From Pseudomonadota bacterium (lineage in GTDB: Bacteria > Pseudomonadota > Alphaproteobacteria > Sphingomonadales > Sphingomonadaceae), in NCBI GenBank assembly GCA_023391375.1, contig JAEWBB010000024.1:1-64000 (forward strand): a stretch of 64,000 nt of DNA. Reading direction: 5' to 3'. The position numbers and the translations under genes are program-made. The notes under the pieces are model-generated. The model was not told the DNA's origin and searched no databases. It worked only from the letters and a program-made list of their open reading frames with translations. Positions 18,237 through 26,587 of the stretch are shown one piece after another (the stretch's first letter is position 1; each line of letters opens with the position of its first letter).

Positions 18237-18841
18237 GCCGCCTTGGGCTTCGCGTCGGGGGCCCGGCCGTAGGACGGCTTCGGATCGAGCGTGCGGAGCG
18301 CTTCGGGAAGCGACAGGACATGAACCGCGCTCGGCAAGAGGTCGACCGCTTCGCCAGAGCCGCGGGCTGCGACCAGGGCGGCCGCGCCGGTGCCGACGAC
18401 CAGCGGGTCCGGGATGGCCAGCGCGGCGGCCTCGGGACGGAGGCTGTCGGCATCGGACAAGGCGGCGAGCGGCCCGCGGGCGAAGCGGCGGACGAACAGT
18501 TCGCCGTGCCCGCCGTTGACGGCCACCGCGACCGGCCCGTCACCCGGCGCGCCGGCGGCCAGCAGCGCGAGGCTGTCGAAGCCGCACAGCGGCACGTTCC
18601 AGCCGAGGGCGAGGCCATGGGCGGCGGCGATCGCGACGCGGATGCCGGTGAAGCTGCCCGGCCCGACGCCGACCAGGATGCGGGTCGGGACATGGCCGCC
18701 GACGAGGTCGGCAATCATCGGCGCCAGACGTTCGGCGTGGCCGCGGCCGATAACCTCGTCGACATGTGCCACCACGGTGCCGTCGGCCTGCAAGAGGGCG
18801 GCGGTGCACGCAGCAGTCGAAGCGTCGAACGCGAGGTACAT
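18233..18841 (-). CDS. tsaB: tRNA threonylcarbamoyladenosine biosynthesis protein TsaB
   Basis: TsaB is the inactive-kinase-fold partner of TsaD/TsaE in making t6A37 in tRNA. The 202-residue protein begins with L-A-F-D-A-S-T-A-A-C, has H-A-E-R-L-A-P-M-I near residue 36 and V-G-P-G-S-F-T-G-I-R-V near 58-68, all TsaB signatures. It is the first gene of the tsaB-rimI pair; 108 bases separate its start from the upstream nfu gene end. Confidence 0.95.
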   Translation of the reverse strand: MYLAFDASTAACTAALLQADGTVVAHVDEVIGRGHAERLAPMIADLVGGHVPTRILVGVGPGSFTGIRVAIAAAHGLALGWNVPLCGFDSLALLAAGAPGDGPVAVAVNGGHGELFVRRFARGPLAALSDADSLRPEAAALAIPDPLVVGTGAAALVAARGSGEAVDLLPSAVHVLSLPEALRTLDPKPSYGRAPDAKPKAA

Positions 18842-18949
18842 CTGACGACGGAACTCCCTTCACCGAGTCCCCACCCGGATCGATGAGGCCATGAAACGGC
18901 CGTTTGCACAAGCGCAAAAAGCGCGGAAAATGGGGAATTCGAGGCGGCG

Positions 18950-19528
18950 TCAGACCGCTTCGACGGTTTCCACCTCGGGGACGTAGTGCTTGATCAGTCC
19001 TTCGATCCCGCGCTTCAGCGTGACGGTCGAGGACGGGCAACCGGCGCATGCGCCGTGCATCGCCAGGAAAAGTTTCCCATCGCGGTAACCGCGATAGACG
19101 ATGTCGCCGCCATCGTTGGCGACGGCCGGGCGGACGCGGGTCTCGATCAGTTCCTTGATCTGGTCGATGATGTCCGCGTCTGCCGGGTCTTCCTCGACCG
19201 CGAACGCCTCGTCCGGCGCGACATCGATTCCCGCCGCGGTCCCCGCCTTGAACAGTGGCGCGCCGAGCGTGAAGTGGTCGAGCAGAAGCTGAAGCACGTC
19301 ACTTTCCAGCCCGTCCCAGCTGGTCGGGTCGATCGCCGAGACCGAGATGAAGTCCCTCCCGAAATAGACGCCGTCGACCAGGCCCGTGGCGAACAGCGCC
19401 TCGGCCAGCGGGCTGGCGGCGGCGGCTTCCTCAGTCGCGAAGTCGCGCCCGCCTGTTTCCAGCACGGTCACGCCGGGCAAGAACTTGCGGGTTGCCGGAT
19501 TGGGCGTGCGTTCGATCGAAATTTGCAT
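18950..19528 (-). CDS. NifU-like Fe-S scaffold/carrier (Nfu)
   Basis: The 192-residue protein has an N-terminal Nfu_N domain (I-S-I-E-R-T-P-N-P-A-T-x-K-F) and a C-terminal NifU domain with the cluster-binding G-A-C-A-G-C-P-S-S motif, preceded by V-A-N-D-G-G-D-I. It matches mitochondrial Nfu1-type carriers that deliver Fe-S clusters to client enzymes such as lipoate synthase. It is followed on the same strand by tsaB and preceded by mmsB (31-base gap). Confidence 0.94.
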   Translation of the reverse strand: MQISIERTPNPATRKFLPGVTVLETGGRDFATEEAAAASPLAEALFATGLVDGVYFGRDFISVSAIDPTSWDGLESDVLQLLLDHFTLGAPLFKAGTAAGIDVAPDEAFAVEEDPADADIIDQIKELIETRVRPAVANDGGDIVYRGYRDGKLFLAMHGACAGCPSSTVTLKRGIEGLIKHYVPEVETVEAV

Positions 19529-19559
19529 GGGCGCGATGTGGTCGTTCGAGGGCCTGCGA

Positions 19560-20480
19560 TCAAGCGTCCGACGGAGTGCCAGCTCCCGCTGGCACTTCCC
19601 AGCTGTCGTCGATCATCTTGATCAGGGCGGAGAAATCCTTGCCCGCGCCGCCACGGTCGACGAAGCGCTGGTAAAGCTCCTCGGCCTCGCCGCCCATGGG
19701 CGTGTAGGCACCGGCTTCCTTGGCCGCTTCCATCGCCAGCTTGAGGTCCTTGAGCATCAGCGCGGTCGCGAAACCGCCCTCATAGCCCCGATCGGCCGGC
19801 GTTTCCGGACCAACGCCCGGAACCGGGCAGTAGCTGGTCATCGACCAGCTCTGGCCCGAGGCCTTGGACGAAATGTCGAAAAAGGTCTGCGGGTCGAGAC
19901 CCAGCTTCTGCGCCAGCACGAACGCCTCACAGGTACCGGCCATGGTGACGCCCAGGAGCATGTTGTTGACGATCTTCGCGGCCTGGCCGGAACCCGGCTG
20001 GCCGGCGTGGATCACGGCCTTGCCCATCTTCTCGAGGAACGGGCGTGCCGCTTCGAACGCCTCGTCCGAACCGCCGACCATGAAGGTCAGCGTGCCCGCA
20101 TCGGCCGCGGCGATGCCGCCCGAGACCGGCGCGTCGACCATCTTGAAGCCGGCGAACGCCGCCTCGTCGCTGATCTTTTTGGCGGTTGCGACGTCGATGG
20201 TCGAACAATCGAGCAGGATGGCATCCTTGCTTGCGTTGGGCAGCACGCTCTCGTGGTAGACCTGCGTTACATGCTTGCCGGCGGGCAGCATAGTGACGAC
20301 CGCGTCCGCACCCTCGACCGCCTCGGCGGCGCTGGTCGCGATAGCGCAGCCATTGCCCTTGGCCCGCTCGATCGCCGGCTCGGCGAGGTCGAAAGCGACG
20401 ACCTCATGTCCCGCCTTGACCAGGTTCGCGGCCATCCCGCCGCCCATGTTGCCGAGGCCGATGAAGGCTACGCGTGCCAT
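19560..20480 (-). CDS. mmsB: 3-hydroxyisobutyrate dehydrogenase
   Basis: This NAD-dependent enzyme oxidises 3-hydroxyisobutyrate to methylmalonate semialdehyde in valine breakdown. The 306-residue protein has the Rossmann start F-I-G-L-G-N-M-G-G-G-M-A, D-A-P-V-S-G-G substrate motif and catalytic Lys in G-x-G-Q-A-A-K-I-V-N-N. The ATG at 20478-20480 overlaps the stop of the small membrane ORF (TGATG). It is the last gene of the valine operon; its substrate is produced by the hydrolase encoded at 21478-22566. Confidence 0.95.
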   Translation of the reverse strand: MARVAFIGLGNMGGGMAANLVKAGHEVVAFDLAEPAIERAKGNGCAIATSAAEAVEGADAVVTMLPAGKHVTQVYHESVLPNASKDAILLDCSTIDVATAKKISDEAAFAGFKMVDAPVSGGIAAADAGTLTFMVGGSDEAFEAARPFLEKMGKAVIHAGQPGSGQAAKIVNNMLLGVTMAGTCEAFVLAQKLGLDPQTFFDISSKASGQSWSMTSYCPVPGVGPETPADRGYEGGFATALMLKDLKLAMEAAKEAGAYTPMGGEAEELYQRFVDRGGAGKDFSALIKMIDDSWEVPAGAGTPSDA

Positions 20481-20689
20481 CACTCTTCTCCACTTTTCAA
20501 AAACAAACCAGAAATCGGCCAAAACAATCCGAATGCGAGAATGCCGCCAAGAATCATGGCACCGTTTTCGCTAGCTGAACCACTGCCGACGATCAGGCGA
20601 TAGATGATTACGGCGAACCATACGACGAGCCAAAACGCGATGAAGGCGCGCATCAGGCATCCCAGCTTCTCGAAGAAGCTCGTTTCCAT
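20480..20689 (-). CDS. Small two-segment membrane protein, unknown function
   Basis: A 69-residue frame lies exactly between the enoyl-CoA hydratase and mmsB: its ATG directly follows the hydratase stop (TAGATG), and its stop shares a base with the mmsB start (TGATG). GGGGAAA, a few bases before the ATG, can serve as ribosome site. The protein has two hydrophobic segments (about 13-34 and 42-63), a Gly/Ser/Asn linker and a charged end (K-S-G-E-E). I recognise no family. The perfect fit between two coupled genes argues that it is translated; its role is unknown. Confidence 0.7.
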   Translation of the reverse strand: METSFFEKLGCLMRAFIAFWLVVWFAVIIYRLIVGSGSASENGAMILGGILAFGLFWPISGLFLKSGEE

Positions 20690-21466
20690 CTATTTCCCCG
20701 TCCAGTTGCCCGGGCGCTTTTCGACGAAGGCGCTCATGCCTTCCTTCTGGTCGGCGGTGCCGAACAGGCCGTGGAACAGGCGGCGCTCGAAGTTGATGCC
20801 CTGGCCCAAGCCCATCTCGAAGGCGGCGTTGACCATCTCCTTGTTGGCGATGGCGGCGAGCGGGGCCATGCCGGCGATCTCGGTCGCGGTCTTGAGCGCT
20901 TCGTCGACAAGGCTTTCCGCCGGCACGACGCGGGCGACGAGGCCCGAACGTTCGGCTTCCCCGGCGTCCATCATCCGGCCGGTCAGGCACATTTCCATCG
21001 CCTTGGCCTTGCCGACCGCGTGGGCCAGCCGCTGCGAGCCGCCCATGCCCGGCGTGACGCCGAGCTTGATCTCCGGCTGGCCGAACTTCGCCTTGTCGCC
21101 GGCGATGATGAAGTCGGCCATCATCGCCACTTCGCAGCCGCCGCCGAGCGCATAGCCGTTGACCGCGGCGATCCACGGTTTGCGGGTCGCGGTGACCTTT
21201 TCCCAGCCCTTGAAGAAGTCCGAGGCATACATGTCGGCGAAGCCCTGCGCCTGCATCTCCTTGATGTCGGCGCCGGCGGCGAACGCCTTTTCGCTGCCGG
21301 TGAGGACGAGGCAGCGCTGCGAGTGGCTGACATCGTAGGCGGCGAAGGCGTCGATCAATTCGGACAGCACCTGGCTGTTCAGCGCATTCAGCGCCTGCGG
21401 CCGGTTGAGCGTGACGAGCGTCACCGCATCGCGCTGCTCGACCAGGATGGTTTCGTAATTAGCCAC
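20690..21466 (-). CDS. Enoyl-CoA hydratase (short-chain; valine pathway)
   Basis: The protein is a crotonase-fold hydratase with the oxyanion segments A-F-A-A-G-A-D-I-K-E-M and the G-G-G-C-E-V-A-M-M catalytic region, then P-E-I-K-L-G-V-T-P-G-M-G-G-S-Q-R-L. The expected catalytic glutamates are present. I favour the GTG at 21464-21466, six bases after GGGAGG, giving 258 residues; the ATG at 21499 would overlap the upstream hydrolase gene. In this setting it most likely hydrates methacrylyl-CoA to 3-hydroxyisobutyryl-CoA. Confidence 0.92.
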   Translation of the reverse strand: MANYETILVEQRDAVTLVTLNRPQALNALNSQVLSELIDAFAAYDVSHSQRCLVLTGSEKAFAAGADIKEMQAQGFADMYASDFFKGWEKVTATRKPWIAAVNGYALGGGCEVAMMADFIIAGDKAKFGQPEIKLGVTPGMGGSQRLAHAVGKAKAMEMCLTGRMMDAGEAERSGLVARVVPAESLVDEALKTATEIAGMAPLAAIANKEMVNAAFEMGLGQGINFERRLFHGLFGTADQKEGMSAFVEKRPGNWTGK

Positions 21467-21477
21467 GTCGGCCTCCC

Positions 21478-22566
21478 TTAGAAATCGAACGGCCGCCATT
21501 CCTCCTCGGGAGGAAGCGGCTCGAAAAAGGCTTCGACGTCGCGCTCGCCGATCGCGGTCGGGTTGGTCGGGTGCCAGTTGGGCTTGCCGTCCTTGTCGAT
21601 CAGCAGCGCGCGCACGCCTTCCTTGAAGTCGGGGTGGTGGATCAGGCGCACCATGATGCCATATTCCATCCGCATCTCGTCGACGAAGTGCAGCTGGTAG
21701 GGGCTTTCCTGAAGCAGCTTAAGGCTCACCTTGCAGGCCATCGGCGACTTCTTGCGGATCGTTTCGGCTTCCTTGGCCGCCCACTCGTCGCCCTCGGCCG
21801 CGCCTTCGTCCAGCGCGTCGAGGATGTCCTCCAGCCGGTCCGACGCGAAGTAGCGGTCGATCTTCTTGAGGTTCGCGGTGATGCGTGCCTCGGGCACATC
21901 GTCCTCGCTCAGTTCGTCGAGGATCGCCTGGACGCGGAACGGCTGGGCCATGATCCGCTCCTTGGCCTCGTCCAGCCGTTCGGACGGGATGTAGTGGGTG
22001 GCGAGCCTGAGCTTCAGGCACTCGGCGCCGTCGAGCCGCGCGCCGGTCAGCGCGAGGAACTGGGCGAGGCGGCCGCGCAGGCGGCTGAGGTAGCGGCCGC
22101 CGCCGACGTCCGGGAAAATGCCGATCGTCGTCTCGGGCATGGCCAGCACGGTGCGCTCGGTCGCGACACGAAAGCGGCAGGGACAGGCGATGCCGACGCC
22201 GCCGCCCATCGTCACGCCGTCCATGAAGGCGACGCCGGGCTTCGGGTAGGTATATTCGAGGTGGTTGAGTCGATATTCGTCGAAGAAGAAGGCGCGGGCG
22301 GCGGCTTCATGCCCCTCGACGTTCTGCGAAATGTCGACCACGTCGCCGCCGGCGCAAAAACCGCGCCCTTCCGCATGGTCGATCAGGATGATCCGCACGT
22401 CGGGGTCGTCGCGCCATTCGTGCAGCGCGGCGGCCATGTCTCGGACCATCTGGCGGTTGAGGCTGTGCAGCGCCTTGGGTCGGTTGAGCCGCAGGCGGCC
22501 GGCAAGGCCTTCCTTGTAGGTCAGCACGTCTTTCGTGTCGGTCGGAACAGCAGTCATGTCGTTCAT
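21478..22566 (-). CDS. 3-hydroxyisobutyryl-CoA hydrolase
   Basis: This 362-residue crotonase-superfamily protein is of HIBCH length and type. It shows G-R-G-F-C-A-G-G-D-V, F-M-D-G-V-T-M-G-G-G-V-G, and the A-M-P-E-T-x-I-G-x-F-P-D-V-G-G motif that separates hydrolases from hydratases, with the long C-terminal helical region. It releases free 3-hydroxyisobutyrate in valine catabolism. Its ATG directly follows the phaC frame's downstream limit (the phaC stop ends at 22567), so the two genes abut. Confidence 0.93.
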   Translation of the reverse strand: MNDMTAVPTDTKDVLTYKEGLAGRLRLNRPKALHSLNRQMVRDMAAALHEWRDDPDVRIILIDHAEGRGFCAGGDVVDISQNVEGHEAAARAFFFDEYRLNHLEYTYPKPGVAFMDGVTMGGGVGIACPCRFRVATERTVLAMPETTIGIFPDVGGGRYLSRLRGRLAQFLALTGARLDGAECLKLRLATHYIPSERLDEAKERIMAQPFRVQAILDELSEDDVPEARITANLKKIDRYFASDRLEDILDALDEGAAEGDEWAAKEAETIRKKSPMACKVSLKLLQESPYQLHFVDEMRMEYGIMVRLIHHPDFKEGVRALLIDKDGKPNWHPTNPTAIGERDVEAFFEPLPPEEEWRPFDF

Positions 22567-24249
22567 TCAGGCCATCTTTGCGTAAGTGCCGGGCGCGGGT
22601 TCGATGCCGTCCTCGATATTGCGGGCCGGGACGGCCTTGCCGCTGCCATGGTCGTTCAGCCAGTCGGTCCAGCGCGGCCACCAGCTGCCCTCGTTCTTGG
22701 TTGCCTTGGCGAGCCACGCCTCGGCCTCGCCCTCGGGCTTCGGCCCGGTCCAGAAACCGTGCTTGTTGCGGGCGGGGGGATTGATCACGCCGGCGTTGTG
22801 GCCGGAGCCGCCGAGGATGAAGTCGGCGCCCATGTCGCGCGCGCCGCGGTAGACCGCGTCCCACGCGCTGACGTGATCGTCTTTCAGCGCGACGACCATC
22901 ATCGGCGTCTCGATCTTGGCGAGGTCGATGGCGACGCCGCCGACGGTGAAGCCGGCCGGCTCCTTGAGGCGGTTATCCTTGAGCAACTTGCGGTTGTAGC
23001 TCTTGAGGAAGGCGGCGGGGATCCGCGCTCCGTCCTCGAACCAGTAGAGCAGGTCGCTGGCCGGCGCGGCACGGTCGAGCAGGTAGTGATCGACGACCGA
23101 CGACCAGATGAGGTCGTTGGCGCGCATCGCGGCGAACAGGCGCTGTAGTTCGACGCTGTCGATATAGCCCTGCGCCTCGAGGTGGTCCTCCAGCGCCGAG
23201 AGGTGCCCTTCGTGGACGAAGGCCGACCAGTCGCGCATGTCGGAAAAGTCGACCAGGCTGCCGATCAGGGTCGCCGAATTGACGCTATCGGCGCGCTTGG
23301 CGGCGGCGAGGTAGCCGAGCGCCAGCGCCACCAGCGTCCCGCCGAGGCAGAAGCTGAACAGGTCGGGCGCTTGGCCGGTGCGGCGGCGCACTTCCTCGAT
23401 CGCTTCGACGATGCCGGTCAGGACATAATCGTCGACGTCCTTGTCCTTGTGCTCGGGGCCTGGATTGACCCAGCTGATGACGAACACGGTGCGGCCCTCG
23501 TCGACCAGCCATTTCACGAACGACTGCTTCGGCACGAGGTCGATCATGTAGTAGCGATTAACCAGCGGCGGGACGTAGAGAAGCGGCTCGGCCGCAACCT
23601 TGTCGGTGGTCGGGGTGTACTGGATCAGCTGGAACAGGTCGTTTTGGTAGACCACCTCGCCCGGCGTCGCGGCGATGGTGACGCCTTTCTCGAACGCCTT
23701 GGGGTCGCTGCGGCGGCGGACGATGCCCTTCCCGCTGGCGACGTCTTCCATCAGGTTGGCGAAGCCGCGGACCAGGTTGGCGCCGCCGGTTTCCTTGACC
23801 TTCTTCGCCACCTCCGGGTTGGTGAAGGCGGTATTCGCGGGCGACACGGCGTTGAGATACTGGTCGAGCAGGAAACGCGTCATCGCCGTCGCGCTCTCAT
23901 CGCCCTCGCCGAGGTCGACCACCTCGCGCAGCTGCTTCGAGGCGAGGAGGTAGGCGTCGCGGACCGAGCGATAAAAAGCGTCGTCCTGCCACTCGCTCGC
24001 GGCGAATCGGCGGTCGCGCGGGGCGTCGCTCGCCTTGCCGGCAACCGCGCCCATCCAGAAGTCGCCCCATTCCTTGGCGGCCTCCATCTGGACCTCCATC
24101 AGGTCCTGCGGGCGCATGGCGAGGCTCATCGCCACCTCGCCGGTCGCCTGGGCGATGGCAAAGGGGTCGAAGGGCAGGGTCGGCTTCATGCCCTGTTTCA
24201 TCATCTTGTCGGCCGCGTCGGCGACCTGCTTGGCGATGGCGTCGAACAT
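22567..24249 (-). CDS. phaC: Class I poly(R)-hydroxyalkanoate synthase
   Basis: PhaC polymerises 3-hydroxyacyl-CoA into storage polyester. The 560-residue protein has the N-terminal PhaC_N domain and an alpha/beta hydrolase core with the catalytic triad Cys301, Asp458 (in K-D-D-H) and His484 (in G-S-G-H-N-A-G-V-I-N-P-P). The synthase box reads S-F-C-L-G-G at 299-304, with Ser in place of the usual first Gly. It overlaps the acyl-CoA dehydrogenase stop by its ATG (TAATG) and abuts the hydrolase gene downstream, so it is embedded in the valine operon. No phaA/phaB, phaR or phasin gene is adjacent. Confidence 0.94.
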   Translation of the reverse strand: MFDAIAKQVADAADKMMKQGMKPTLPFDPFAIAQATGEVAMSLAMRPQDLMEVQMEAAKEWGDFWMGAVAGKASDAPRDRRFAASEWQDDAFYRSVRDAYLLASKQLREVVDLGEGDESATAMTRFLLDQYLNAVSPANTAFTNPEVAKKVKETGGANLVRGFANLMEDVASGKGIVRRRSDPKAFEKGVTIAATPGEVVYQNDLFQLIQYTPTTDKVAAEPLLYVPPLVNRYYMIDLVPKQSFVKWLVDEGRTVFVISWVNPGPEHKDKDVDDYVLTGIVEAIEEVRRRTGQAPDLFSFCLGGTLVALALGYLAAAKRADSVNSATLIGSLVDFSDMRDWSAFVHEGHLSALEDHLEAQGYIDSVELQRLFAAMRANDLIWSSVVDHYLLDRAAPASDLLYWFEDGARIPAAFLKSYNRKLLKDNRLKEPAGFTVGGVAIDLAKIETPMMVVALKDDHVSAWDAVYRGARDMGADFILGGSGHNAGVINPPARNKHGFWTGPKPEGEAEAWLAKATKNEGSWWPRWTDWLNDHGSGKAVPARNIEDGIEPAPGTYAKMA

Positions 24250-25391
24250 TACTGGCGGGTCAGTTCGCGGCCGACGATCATGCGCATGACCTGGTTGGTG
24301 CCCTCGAGGATCGAGTGGACGCGCAGGTCGCGCCAGAAGCGCTCGATCGGATAATCTTGGAGGTAGCCGTAGCCGCCGTGGAGCTGCAGCGCGCGGTCGA
24401 CCACCGACGATCCGGTGTCGGTCGCGAAGCGCTTGGCCATCGCCGCGAACTTGGTCTTGTCCGGCGCGTTCGCCGTGACCTTCACCGCGGCGGCGTAGAG
24501 CAGCTGGCGCGCGGCCTGCAGCTCGGTTTCCATGTCGGCCAGCATGAACTGGGTGTTCTGGAAGTCGGCGATCGCCTTGCCGAACTGCTTGCGGTCCTTG
24601 GTGTAGTTCACCGCCTCGTCGAGGCAGCGCTGCGCCCCGCCGAGCGAGCAGGCGCCGATGTTGAGGCGGCCGCCGTCGAGGCCCATCATCGCGATGCGGA
24701 AGCCTTCGCCCTCACCGCCGACGCGGTTGGCGATGGGCACGCGGACCTCGTCAAAATTGACCTGCGCGGTTGGCTGCGAATGCCAGCCGAGCTTCTTCTC
24801 GTTGGCGCCGAATGACACGCCCGGCATGTCCTTTTCGATCACCAGGCAGCTGATGCCCTTCGGCCCGTCCTCGCCGGTGCGGACCATGGTGACGTAAATC
24901 TCGTTCTCGCCGCCGCCCGAGATGAAGGCCTTGGAGCCGGAGACGACATAATGGTCGCCGTCACGGACCGCCTTGGTCTTGAGCGCTGCCGCATCTGAGC
25001 CCGACGACGGTTCGGTGAGGCAATAGCTGCCCATCCGCTCCATCGGGATCATCGACGGGAGATATTTCTCCTTCACCTCGGCCGAGCCAAAGCGGTCGAT
25101 CATCCAGGCCGCCATGTTGTGGATCGAGATGAAGGCGCTCGTGGACGGACAGCCATAGGCCATCGCCTCCATGATCAGCGCCGCCTCCAGCCGACCCAGC
25201 CCGATGCCGCCCGATTCCTCCGACACATAGATCGACCCGAAGCCGAGCTCGGCCGCGGCGCGGATCGTGTCCTTGGGAAAGATATGCTCCTCGTCCCACT
25301 TGGCGGCGTGGGGCGTGATGGCGTCGGCGGTGAACTGCTGCGCCATCTCCTGGATCTGGCGCTGCTCGTCGGTAAGGTCGAACTGGTGCAT
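24249..25391 (-). CDS. Acyl-CoA dehydrogenase, probably isobutyryl-CoA dehydrogenase
   Basis: The 380-residue flavoenzyme has the family signatures Y-C-L-T-E-P-S-S-G-S-D and K-x-F-I-S-G-G, Q-x-x-G-G-Y-G-Y in the C-terminal half, and the closing S-I-L-E-G-T-N-Q-V-M-R with the catalytic Glu. It resembles short/branched-chain enzymes (ACAD8-type), which turn isobutyryl-CoA into methacrylyl-CoA. I chose the ATG at 25389-25391 (M-H-Q-F-D-L-T-D-E-Q). The neighbouring hydratase, hydrolase and hydroxyisobutyrate dehydrogenase supply the subsequent steps, which supports valine as the source. Confidence 0.93.
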   Translation of the reverse strand: MHQFDLTDEQRQIQEMAQQFTADAITPHAAKWDEEHIFPKDTIRAAAELGFGSIYVSEESGGIGLGRLEAALIMEAMAYGCPSTSAFISIHNMAAWMIDRFGSAEVKEKYLPSMIPMERMGSYCLTEPSSGSDAAALKTKAVRDGDHYVVSGSKAFISGGGENEIYVTMVRTGEDGPKGISCLVIEKDMPGVSFGANEKKLGWHSQPTAQVNFDEVRVPIANRVGGEGEGFRIAMMGLDGGRLNIGACSLGGAQRCLDEAVNYTKDRKQFGKAIADFQNTQFMLADMETELQAARQLLYAAAVKVTANAPDKTKFAAMAKRFATDTGSSVVDRALQLHGGYGYLQDYPIERFWRDLRVHSILEGTNQVMRMIVGRELTRQ

Positions 25392-25421
25392 GGGCGTGGC
25401 CCCTAGCACCGCGAAACGCGG

Positions 25422-26024
25422 CTAGGCCAGCCCCTCGGCCTTCAAGACGGTCTGGACCGCAGGCCGCGCCTTCATCCGCTCGCGAAAAGCGGCGAGGTTG
25501 GGCCATTTTTCAATGTCCATGTCGTGGCCTTTGAGCCAGCCGAGCATGGCGAACAGGTAGGGATCGGCAATGCTGGGCTGGTCACCCATCAGGTAATCGC
25601 GCCCTTGGAGGCCCTCCTCGACGAAATCGAGTTTCTTGCCGACCATGTCGCGGGCGCCCTGTTTCACTTCGGGCGTCGCATTGGGGTTGAACAGCGGGCC
25701 GAAGCTCTTGTGCACGTCACTGCCGAGGTAGGCGAGCCATTCGATCACCCGGTAGCGTTCGGTGCCATCGGCGGGCAGCAGCGCGTCCTTCGCCGCCTTG
25801 TCGCCGAGGTATTGCAGGATCGCCCCGTTCTCGGTCAGCACATGGTCGTCGCCGATATCCAGCGCCGGTACCGCGCCTTTCGGGTTGATGGCGAAATAGT
25901 CGCTGCCGTCGCCCCGCTTCTTGTTCCGGATGTCGACCGCCTCGCTGGTGTGGGGGAGGCCCGCCTCGTGAAGCACGATGTGGGCGGCCTGGCTGCAGGC
26001 ACCCGGCGCGTAGTAGAGCTTCAT
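25422..26024 (-). CDS. Glutathione S-transferase
   Basis: This 200-residue protein has the thioredoxin-like N-terminal domain starting M-K-L-Y-Y-A-P-G-A-C-S, where Cys10 is the catalytic residue typical of bacterial beta-class GSTs. It also has N-P-K-G-A-V-P-A-L with the cis-Pro and L-T-E-N-G-A-I-L-Q-Y-L, followed by an all-helical C-terminal domain containing S-I-A-D. It lies 30 bases upstream of the acyl-CoA dehydrogenase on the same strand and could be part of the same transcript; a link to valine catabolism is not evident. Confidence 0.9.
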   Translation of the reverse strand: MKLYYAPGACSQAAHIVLHEAGLPHTSEAVDIRNKKRGDGSDYFAINPKGAVPALDIGDDHVLTENGAILQYLGDKAAKDALLPADGTERYRVIEWLAYLGSDVHKSFGPLFNPNATPEVKQGARDMVGKKLDFVEEGLQGRDYLMGDQPSIADPYLFAMLGWLKGHDMDIEKWPNLAAFRERMKARPAVQTVLKAEGLA

Positions 26025-26043
26025 CGGCGAAACCTCCCTTATA

Positions 26044-26553
26044 TCAGGCGCAGCGGGTGTAGTTATAGCTGCCTTCTTCGTTCGCCCGCTTCAGTTTGTC
26101 GCCGGTGCGGGTGAGCGTTTCGACGCGGGTCCATTCCTGGCCTTCGCCGGTGTAGGCGAACTGGCCCGAGAAGCTGGTCGCGATGGCCGGACGCTGCTCC
26201 TTGAGCGTCGCGCGCGCCTCGTAGAACTTGATGGTCTTGCTATCGATCGTGATCAGACCCTTGGCGATGGCAGGGTCGCCCGTGCAATCGAGCGGCACCA
26301 TGCCCCAGCGCCCTTGGTATTGGGCGGGAATGCTGGCCGCCGTCGCCGGCGGCGGCGCGGTCGTGTTGCCGCCATCGCTGGCATTGCCGTTTTCACCCGC
26401 AGGCGGGTCGGAGACGTCGGCGGGTGGCGCGGTGAGGTCGCCGCCCGTATCCGAGCCGTTTTCCTCCGCCATGTTGTTGGCGGGCGCGTTGTTGTTGACG
26501 GTGCAGGCGGAAAGCGCAGCCAGCGCCGCGGCGGTAAGGAAGATGTGTTTCAT
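26044..26553 (-). CDS. Predicted lipoprotein, unknown function
   Basis: The 169-residue product starts with a lipoprotein signal ending in L-S-A-C-T (Cys17). A low-complexity spacer rich in Asn, Gly, Pro and Ala follows (about 20-75), then a C-terminal domain with Y-Q-G-R-W-G and two cysteines (in L-D-C-T-G-D and Y-T-R-C-A, the second at the extreme C-terminus) that could pair in the periplasm. I do not recognise a named family; similar small lipoproteins are frequent in sphingomonads. It lies 19 bases upstream of the GST gene. Confidence 0.75.
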   Translation of the reverse strand: MKHIFLTAAALAALSACTVNNNAPANNMAEENGSDTGGDLTAPPADVSDPPAGENGNASDGGNTTAPPPATAASIPAQYQGRWGMVPLDCTGDPAIAKGLITIDSKTIKFYEARATLKEQRPAIATSFSGQFAYTGEGQEWTRVETLTRTGDKLKRANEEGSYNYTRCA

Positions 26554-26587
26554 CCCCGCCCAACGCGCGGGCCCGTCACCGTATCCG

